Assembly: GCA_025352585.1 (NCBI GenBank) | Contig: JANXTD010000457.1 | Span: forward strand, 1-20,589 | Reading direction: 5' to 3' | DNA length: 20,589 nucleotides | Source: Fimbriiglobus sp. | GTDB taxonomy: Bacteria; Planctomycetota; Planctomycetia; Gemmatales; Gemmataceae | Shown: positions 15,205 to 20,589 of the stretch, one piece after another | Position numbering within the stretch: position 1 is the first letter of the stretch | Layout: each line of letters starts with the position of its first letter | The notes under the pieces: model-generated | The model's database searches: none | What the model saw: only the letters and a program-made list of their open reading frames with translations | Told to the model about the DNA's origin: nothing | Position numbers and translations under genes: made by a program

Positions 15205-16398
15205 CTAATCGACGTAGGTGGTCTTGAGGCCTTCGGTCGGGGTCAACATGTAGCGGAGTTGGATCGGGTCGATGTCTTCGCGGACGAACTTCACGCTACC
15301 GTCGCCCATGAGGCTGTTGCAGCCCTGGTTGTGGAAGCTGTACGGCTCGTCGTTCGGGCCGCAGTTGTTCTTGGTCCAGTCGCAGTTACGAATCGCCGAG
15401 GTGACGGCAGACGCGGCACCGCCGCCGAACAGGGTGGAGCTGTTGTTGATGACCTTCAGCTTCAGGTTACCGTAGGCTTCGCCGGGAGGGCCCGAGACGC
15501 CGTTGGCGGTGTCCGGGTCGGCCCAGCGGTAGCCGGTGCGATAAGTCGAGAGAACGCCGTAGGTGTACGGCGTGCCGACGGTGCCCGACACATCGATGTA
15601 TTTGACGGTCAAGAATTGCTCGCTGCGGCCGACGTCTTCCATCATGAAGATCGTGTTGCTGAGGCCGTCCACGATTTCGCCCGTGTTCGGGCCTTCGCCA
15701 CCGCGGGCGCGGCGGGTCAGGTCGTTGGTGACGCCGTTGTACCAGGCGTTCGTCACGAGCGCGGTCATCGCTTGCGCGGTGGGCGCAGTGGCAGCACCGG
15801 TGAAGAACGAGGCGCGGTTCTTCAACGCAAGAGCGCCAGGGGCACGAATGCCGGCACCGGTTGTCGCGGCAAGAGTGCGGACGACGCCCGTGCCCGTGGC
15901 GTTGATATCGACGTACGCGATCGGCATGTAGTCGCAGTAGCCGTAGCCGGCCGTGTCAAGGCCGCTGGTCGGCCGAACCGGGTTCGTCGGGCAGAGGAAC
16001 GTGTTGATTTTGGTGCCGGCGGCGGCCTGGTTCTTCGTGTCGGTGTAAGGCAGGTTGAGGTCGCCGAACGTGTCGTAGGTGTCCTTGCCTTCCATGAACG
16101 GCAGGATCAGCGTGAACGTGCTGTGCAGCGAAAAGCCGGTGTTGTCGCCGGTCGTACCGTCCTGGTTCAGGTGTTCGCCCGAGGAGGGGAAGCACTTGTG
16201 GGTGTCGTGGTAGCTGTGCAGGGCGAGGCCCATTTGCTTCAGGTTGTTGCTGCACTGCATCCGGGCGGCCGCCTCGCGGGCCTTCTGGATGGCCGGCAGG
16301 AGCAGGGCGACGATGATGCCGATGATGGCGATGACCACCAGCAACTCGATCAGGGTGAAGCCCTTGCGGCCACCCTTCAGGGTCGAGAGACTACGCAT
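15205..16398 (-). CDS. DUF1559 protein with prepilin-type N-terminal domain (first of tandem pair)
   Basis: The protein has 397 residues from the ATG at 16398; AAGGAAG lies five bases upstream. The frame stays open upstream without a credible start. [20 protein letters not shown] has the classical Gly at -1 for prepilin peptidase cleavage, followed by [20 protein letters not shown]. The C-terminal H-X9-DG motif is [17 protein letters not shown]. By eye its codon use is less GC-rich than the flanking genes, which may mean high expression. It is the first gene of the leftward operon and a paralogue of the next gene. Many planctomycete DUF1559 proteins are abundant, but their function is not established. 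Confidence 0.93.
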   Translation of the reverse strand: MRSLSTLKGGRKGFTLIELLVVIAIIGIIVALLLPAIQKAREAAARMQCSNNLKQMGLALHSYHDTHKCFPSSGEHLNQDGTTGDNTGFSLHSTFTLILPFMEGKDTYDTFGDLNLPYTDTKNQAAAGTKINTFLCPTNPVRPTSGLDTAGYGYCDYMPIAYVDINATGTGVVRTLAATTGAGIRAPGALALKNRASFFTGAATAPTAQAMTALVTNAWYNGVTNDLTRRARGGEGPNTGEIVDGLSNTIFMMEDVGRSEQFLTVKYIDVSGTVGTPYTYGVLSTYRTGYRWADPDTANGVSGPPGEAYGNLKLKVINNSSTLFGGGAASAVTSAIRNCDWTKNNCGPNDEPYSFHNQGCNSLMGDGSVKFVREDIDPIQLRYMLTPTEGLKTTYVD

Positions 16399-16695
16399 TG
16401 AGACTTCCTTTGCGGTACCGCGATCACCTCGGCCGGACGACACACCCGGCGCAATTAGGCTTGCGATACGAGGGGAATAGACCGCCCGGTTCGGAACCGA
16501 CACGGGCAATTGGGAGAAGAAGCGGTGAAGCCTGAATTCGCTGCCGCTCGCCACGATTTGCCCGGCCGCCGGAGTTTTCCCTTTCGCCGGCATCTTCACG
16601 CGAAGTTCATCCGATCCACTTTCGCGGCCACTATGATTCGCAACTGACGCCAATGACTCGCCTGGCCGTCAACCCGTCTCGACCCCGGAGCAACG
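16399..16695. other. Divergent intergenic region with two perfect palindromes
   Basis: This is the largest gene-free stretch (297 bases), between the leftward DUF1559 operon and the rightward TPR gene. GCGGTACCGC (16412-16421) sits just ahead of the DUF1559 ribosome site, and CGGTTC-G-GAACCG (16487-16499) lies about 90 bases before its start codon. Either may be an operator. I see no small ORF or structured RNA that I could support. Confidence 0.4.
16632..16637 (+). promoter_or_regulatory. Candidate -10 element for the TPR-sigma-kinase unit
   Basis: TATGAT matches the -10 consensus at 5 of 6 positions and would place the transcript start about 50 bases before the ATG at 16696. No good -35 is found at standard spacing, so this is weak. 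Confidence 0.25.
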
Positions 16696-19560
16696 ATGGA
16701 CGACTCCCGGATCCCGCTCGTCCCGTCCGACCTCGCCGCGACCGGCGGTACCCTCGCGCCCGCCGGTGACCCCGAAACCGACCCGTACGCCGGGGAGGAC
16801 TTCACGATCGAGGACGAGGCGGAGTCCGTCGCGGAACTGCCGCCGACGCACGCCGCCGTCTACGAGCCGTCGCCGGCCGTCCAGATACTGCCGGCGTACG
16901 TTCCGCCGCCGATCGACGACGGCCACTTCCGCGAGGGCGAGGACGCGTTCCGCCGCGGCGACTACGAGCGGGCCGTCTCCGAGTTCACCCGCAGCGCGCT
17001 TTTGAACCCCGCGCGGCCGGAGGTCTACCGGAAGCGGGCCGACGCCTGGAAGGCGCTGGGGCGTTACGACTCGGCGGCGTCGGACCTGACGACGGTGTTG
17101 CAGGCCGACCCGACGGACGAGCGGGCCGCGGCGGGGCGGGGGCAACTGCTGTCGTTCCTGGGGCGGCACCGCGAGGCGGCGTCGGACTACACGCTGGCCC
17201 TCGGCCGCAACCCGACGCACCCCGGCTACTCGCTGAGCCGCGGCCAGGCACACAGCCGGCTCGGCGAGTGGCCGCAGGCGGTCGCCGACTTCGGTCGCGC
17301 CATCGACCTCGCCCCCGGCAACGCCGTGGCCTACCTCGAGCGCGGCACGGCCCTGTTGCAGGCGGACGGCGACCCGCACGCGGCGTCGGCCGACCTGAGC
17401 CGGGCGATCCAGTTGAACCCGTTCCTGGGGCTGGCCTACGCGCGGCGGGCCGAGGCGGCCGAGAAGTTGGGCAAGCCCGACCTGGCGGCCGCCGACCTCA
17501 GCGAGGCGGTGCGGCTCGACCCGACGAATGCGTCGCTGCTGGCGGCGCGCGGCGAGGCGCTGGCGCGGGCCGGGTCGGTGACCGCGGCGCTGGCGGACTT
17601 CCACGCGGCGCTGCGGCTGGAGCCGAGCAACCCCCGCCTGTGGGGCGGGCTGGGCCGGCTGCACCAAAGTGGCCAGCGCTGGGCCGAGGCCGAGGCGGCG
17701 CTCTCGGACGCGGTGCGGCTCGACCCCACCGGCGTCGAGTGGCTGCTGGCCCGCGGCGAGGTCCGCTTCCGCACCGGCCGCCTCGACGACGCGATGGGCG
17801 ACTTCGCCGACGCGGCCCGCCGCGACCCCGACAGTGGCCTCGCGCAACTCGGCCAAGCCCGCGTGCATCTGGAGCGCAACGACTTCGAGTTGGCGGCGCG
17901 GCCCCTGGAGCGCGCCGTCGAACTGGCCCCGAAGTCGGCCGAGGCGCACTTCCAGCGCGGCCGTTGGCACGCCCACTTCAAGCGCTACGAGCCGGCCGTG
18001 GCCGACTGCGGTCGGGCGCTCGAACTCGACCCGAACTCGGCCGACGCGCGGCGTCTGCGGGCCGAACTCGCCGTGCGGCTCGGCTGGTCCGACGCCGCCT
18101 ACGAAGACCTGGCGCACCTGATCCGGCTCAGCCCCAACGACCCCGTCGTCTACCTGCTGCGCGGCAAGCTCGAAGCCCGGCGGCAGCGCTACGACTCGGC
18201 CGGCCGCGACCTGACGCTGGCCCTGAAACTGAACCCGCGCAACGCCGAGGCGCGCGTCGAGCGGGCGCTGGTCTACCGGGCACTGCGGAAGAACTGGGAG
18301 TCGCTGACCGACCTGGTGCAGGCCGTGCAGGAGGAGCCGAAGTACGCGGCGGAGTACATGGTGCAGCGCGGCATCGTGTCCGGGGCGCGCAAGCAGTACA
18401 ACCGCTCCCTGGCGGACTTCACGGTGGCGCTGTTCCTCGAACCCAGCAACCGCACGGCGGAGCGCGGCCGGGACATGGTGCTGCAACTGATCGCGGCGAC
18501 GCAGGGCGCGACCAGCGGCGACCCCCTGTCGCGCGAGGTGGTCGCCGCGGCGGACGAACTCCTCGGCGGCCCGGACCTCGGCTCGAAGCGGCCGCTGCCG
18601 CGACTGCGCAAGAAGCCGGCCAAGGTGAAGCCGAAGCCGCGGCCGGTGCCGGTGATGTCGCTCGACTCGCGGATCGCCGCGCAACTGCTCGAAGCGCCGC
18701 CGATCGACCTGGCCGACGACGCCGGCGAGGCGTCGAACCCGCCGCGGCCGGTCGCGGTCCCGGAGGCGCGGCGCGCGCCGGCCGAGCCGGGGACGGGGAA
18801 GTTCAAGCCACTGCCGCCGGGCACGGGCAAGTTCAAGCCGCTGCCCGGCGGGACGGGGACGTACCCGAAGCCGGCCGCGCCCCCCGGCTCGGGGATGTAC
18901 CCGAAGCCGACGCCGCAACCGGGCACGGGGCAGTTCAAGCCGGTGCCGACGGGCAAGGCCGCGGCGAAGCCGGGCGACGCCCCGAAGGCCGGCGGCTTCT
19001 TCGGCAACCTCTTCGGCGGTGGCAAGCCCAAAGTGGCGGCCAAGCCGGCGGGCGACCCCAACCGCAAGCTGTCGAAGCTCGAACTGGCCGACGAGAAGAA
19101 GGCGGTCCGGGCCAAGTATCTCGAGTACGTCAAGTTCGCGCTGATCCCGATCGGCTTCCTGGCCATCGGCTTCATGCTTTACAGCGAATTCTCCGGGCCG
19201 GACATCGACGGCGTGCTCGCGCGGGCCAAGGCGCTCGGCTACCCGGTCTCCGCGACGCTGACCGCCGACGACCTGTTCACGCAGTTCGCCAAGGACAGCG
19301 TGGCGAGCAACAAGAAGTACGACGAGCAGTACCTCGAAGTGACCGGCAAGGTCAAGAAGCTCGTCAACACCAAGTCGGCGATGGCCATCATCCTGGCCAC
19401 GTCGAACGCCACCCACGGCGTCGAGTGTCGGCTGCTCAACCGCGAGGACTTCGACGGGGTCAAGGAGGGCGACCAGGTGATCATCCAGGGGCAGAGCGCG
19501 AACCGGCCGAAGCCGGACGCCCACGTCCAACTGGGCATCTGCAAGGTCCGCCCCAAGTGA
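16696..19560 (+). CDS. TPR-repeat membrane protein with C-terminal OB-fold (tRNA_anti-like) domain
   Basis: The protein has 954 residues; GGAG lies five bases before the ATG. An acidic N-terminus (1-73) is followed by 15 consecutive 34-residue TPRs (about 76-590) with the usual spaced small residues and 'LDP' turns. A basic/Pro linker (about 630-695) leads to five short Gly-Thr-Gly-x-Phe/Tyr repeats (698-751), a Gly/Lys-rich stretch, one TM helix (about 814-833) and a terminal OB-like domain (855-953) opening LTADDLFTQFAKDS and containing YDEQYLEVTGKV. With no signal peptide, the TPR array is most likely cytoplasmic and the OB domain outside. TPRs bind partner proteins; the nearby sigma factor and kinase, 38 bases and more downstream, are candidates. 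The function is unknown. Confidence 0.9.
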   Translation: MDDSRIPLVPSDLAATGGTLAPAGDPETDPYAGEDFTIEDEAESVAELPPTHAAVYEPSPAVQILPAYVPPPIDDGHFREGEDAFRRGDYERAVSEFTRSALLNPARPEVYRKRADAWKALGRYDSAASDLTTVLQADPTDERAAAGRGQLLSFLGRHREAASDYTLALGRNPTHPGYSLSRGQAHSRLGEWPQAVADFGRAIDLAPGNAVAYLERGTALLQADGDPHAASADLSRAIQLNPFLGLAYARRAEAAEKLGKPDLAAADLSEAVRLDPTNASLLAARGEALARAGSVTAALADFHAALRLEPSNPRLWGGLGRLHQSGQRWAEAEAALSDAVRLDPTGVEWLLARGEVRFRTGRLDDAMGDFADAARRDPDSGLAQLGQARVHLERNDFELAARPLERAVELAPKSAEAHFQRGRWHAHFKRYEPAVADCGRALELDPNSADARRLRAELAVRLGWSDAAYEDLAHLIRLSPNDPVVYLLRGKLEARRQRYDSAGRDLTLALKLNPRNAEARVERALVYRALRKNWESLTDLVQAVQEEPKYAAEYMVQRGIVSGARKQYNRSLADFTVALFLEPSNRTAERGRDMVLQLIAATQGATSGDPLSREVVAAADELLGGPDLGSKRPLPRLRKKPAKVKPKPRPVPVMSLDSRIAAQLLEAPPIDLADDAGEASNPPRPVAVPEARRAPAEPGTGKFKPLPPGTGKFKPLPGGTGTYPKPAAPPGSGMYPKPTPQPGTGQFKPVPTGKAAAKPGDAPKAGGFFGNLFGGGKPKVAAKPAGDPNRKLSKLELADEKKAVRAKYLEYVKFALIPIGFLAIGFMLYSEFSGPDIDGVLARAKALGYPVSATLTADDLFTQFAKDSVASNKKYDEQYLEVTGKVKKLVNTKSAMAIILATSNATHGVECRLLNREDFDGVKEGDQVIIQGQSANRPKPDAHVQLGICKVRPK
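18787..18948 (+). repeat. Tandem Gly-Thr-Gly-x-Phe/Tyr repeats inside the TPR gene
   Basis: Five imperfect units of about 10-12 residues follow one another: PGTGKFKPLP, PGTGKFKPLP, GGTGTYPKP, PGSGMYPKP and PGTGQFKPVP. The first two are identical in protein sequence. They form a basic, Pro/Gly-rich linker between the TPR array and the membrane anchor. Their Thr/Ser residues could be kinase targets, which is speculation. Confidence 0.75.
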
Positions 19561-19598
19561 CCCACTGACAGCCCGCTGACACCCACCCGGAGGGACCG

Positions 19599-20216
19599 AT
19601 GGAACAGCTCCTCTCTCGAAGTGACGCCCCGACTGAAGACTGGCGTCCGGACCCGGCCGACATCTCGGTCGATTGGCTCGCCCGCCACGAGTGGCTGGTG
19701 GCGCGCGGGGCGGCGCGCTACCTGCCGATGCTGCCCGGCTGCCGCGAAGACCTGCTGCAGGAGTGCCGCATCGCGCTCCTGAACGCGGCGGAGAAGTTCG
19801 ACCCGACGCTGGGCTTCGCGTTCGCCTCCTACGCCGCGACCGCCATCGGCCACGCCGCGCGGCGCTACCTGAGCGCGGAGCTGCGGCGCGGCGGGCGCGG
19901 CAAGGCGGGCGACTCGGAGCACCCGCACCCGCGCGTCGTGACGGTCGCCCCGGACAGCGGCGGCGCGAAGCCGCTGCTCGACCTCGTCGCCGACGAGACG
20001 CGCCGGCCGCTGCGGTGGGACGCGGCGCAGTGGGAGCGCGTCTTCGGCTGCCTGACGGCGACGCAGCAGCGGGTGGTGCGGCTGCGGCTCTTCGACAACC
20101 TGTCGTACCGCGAGGTCGGGGCGGCGCTCGGGTTCCGCGAGTCGCGCGCCAGCTTCGTGTACCAGCAGGCGATCCGCCGGCTGCGCGCCGACGGCCGCGC
20201 CCTCGACGCCGAGTGA
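19599..20216 (+). CDS. Sigma-70 family RNA polymerase sigma factor (compact, regions 2 and 4)
   Basis: The protein has 205 residues; the ATG at 19599 follows GGAGGG with good spacing. Region 2 is at about 45-95: CREDLLQECRIALLNAAEKF, then FDPTLGFAFASYAATAIGHA, matching the core-binding and -10-recognition segment of group 3 sigma factors. Region 4 is at about 150-198, with LTATQQRVVRLRLFDNLSYR as the start of a helix-turn-helix that continues to AIRRLRADGR. Region 3 is missing, replaced by a short polar linker, so the overall layout is ECF-like. It directs RNA polymerase to an unknown promoter set. It begins 38 bases after the TPR gene and ends 23 bases before a Ser/Thr kinase gene; kinase-linked sigma factors are known in planctomycetes. 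No separate anti-sigma gene is visible. Confidence 0.88.
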   Translation: MEQLLSRSDAPTEDWRPDPADISVDWLARHEWLVARGAARYLPMLPGCREDLLQECRIALLNAAEKFDPTLGFAFASYAATAIGHAARRYLSAELRRGGRGKAGDSEHPHPRVVTVAPDSGGAKPLLDLVADETRRPLRWDAAQWERVFGCLTATQQRVVRLRLFDNLSYREVGAALGFRESRASFVYQQAIRRLRADGRALDAE

Positions 20217-20239
20217 CCCGGCCCCCGATAAGGACCGCC

Positions 20240-20589
20240 ATGCCCGCCCCGGCCACGACGACCGAACTGCTCGACGCGCTGACCCGCAGCGGCCTGCTGT
20301 CCCCGCGCCTCCTCGGCGAGTACGCCCCGCGTCTGGCGCAGTCGGCCGGCCCGGCGGCGGCGCTGCGGCTGCTGCTCGACGAGCGCGCCGTCACGCCGTT
20401 CCAGGCGCGCTACCTGGCCGACGGCCGCTACAAGGGCTTCTTCCTGGGCGGCAAGTACAAGCTGCTCGCGCACCTCGGCAGCGGCGGCGTCGGCGAGGTC
20501 TACCTCGGCGAGCAGTTGCCGCTGCACCGCCTCGTCGCGATCAAGCTCCTGAAGCTCGCGGCCGACTCGCCCGAGGCGGCCGGGGCGAC
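20240..20589 (+). CDS. Ser/Thr protein kinase, N-terminal part (cut by window edge)
   Basis: 116 codons plus two bases are visible from the ATG at 20240, preceded by AAGGA at good spacing. A helical pre-kinase region (1-70) with VTPFQARYL resembles the one in the PstS-kinase at 8529. The kinase N-lobe starts with YKLLAHLGSGGVGEVYLGEQ (73-92, glycine-rich loop about 80-87) and VAIKLLKL, where K102 is the ATP-binding lysine. The catalytic loop and any sensor domain lie beyond the window. The position directly after a sigma factor, probably in the same transcript, suggests that it modifies that sigma factor or the TPR protein. Confidence 0.9.
   Translation, partial: MPAPATTTELLDALTRSGLLSPRLLGEYAPRLAQSAGPAAALRLLLDERAVTPFQARYLADGRYKGFFLGGKYKLLAHLGSGGVGEVYLGEQLPLHRLVAIKLLKLAADSPEAAGA

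Noticed and set aside
13960..16401. An 813-codon plus-strand open frame
   Set aside because: It is antisense to two DUF1559 genes with unmistakable pilin leaders and H-X9-DG motifs, and it has low-complexity composition.
16669..20394. A 1241-codon open frame on the minus strand across the TPR and sigma genes
   Set aside because: It is Arg/Gly/Ala/Val-rich with no domains, and it lies opposite two genes with clear TPR and sigma signatures. GC-rich DNA often leaves such antisense frames open.
1..20589. CRISPR array, tRNA or rRNA genes, prophage
   Set aside because: No regularly spaced repeats, cloverleaf-like sequences, rRNA signatures or phage structural genes were seen by eye; a covariance-model scan could not be run here.

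Overview
This is a high-GC, coding-dense window whose gene content points to a planctomycete of the Gemmata type (Gemmataceae). The signs are three DUF1559 proteins with prepilin-type N-termini and the H-X9-DG motif, a Tat-exported DUF1501 protein, Ser/Thr kinases carrying the planctomycete-style 'TPFQA' region ahead of the kinase domain, zinc-ribbon/transmembrane proteins with OB-fold (tRNA_anti-like) domains, and a TPR/sigma-factor/kinase cluster. Assignment to genus is inference.

Region 1 (1-3411, minus strand). The left edge cuts through the first 24 codons of an IS630-type transposase. Next comes a tightly coupled operon that reads, in order of transcription, FCD-type GntR regulator, M20 peptidase/deacylase, DUF1501 protein. 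Its start is marked by a good minus-strand promoter, and a perfect 10-bp inverted repeat overlies that promoter.

Region 2 (3547-8312, plus strand). Divergent from the GntR operon lie a DUF1559 prepilin-like protein, a small lipoprotein, a creatininase-family amidohydrolase, a mandelate-racemase-type enolase-superfamily enzyme and an ACS-type MFS transporter. Regulator, enolase-superfamily enzyme and ACS transporter are the usual parts of an acid-sugar uptake and catabolism locus. The two hydrolases suggest that the substrate carries an amide or lactam. The specific substrate cannot be read from the sequence. Hairpins after the MFS stop codon probably end this unit.

Region 3 (8421-10994, plus strand). 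This is the most striking gene: a transmembrane Ser/Thr kinase whose C-terminal, probably periplasmic, half is a complete PstS-like phosphate-binding protein with all eight phosphate-contacting residues of E. coli PstS in place. A Tat-like SRRTLL motif sits at the membrane anchor. An 11-bp-period CTTCAC direct repeat upstream resembles a PHO box. Together these suggest a one-protein phosphate receptor kinase.

Region 4 (10984-16398, minus strand). A four-gene unit transcribed leftwards: two tandem paralogous DUF1559 proteins, a two-TM zinc-ribbon membrane protein, and a zinc-ribbon/TM/triple-OB-fold protein whose end overlaps the end of the kinase gene. A hairpin between the two DUF1559 genes may lower downstream expression.

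Region 5 (16696-20589, plus strand). A 954-residue protein with 15 TPRs, a TM segment and a terminal OB domain, then a compact sigma-70-family factor, then a second Ser/Thr kinase cut by the right edge. The order suggests a signalling and transcription module.

No tRNA, rRNA or CRISPR array was seen. No gene-free stretch exceeds 300 bases; the largest is 297 bases at 16399-16695.
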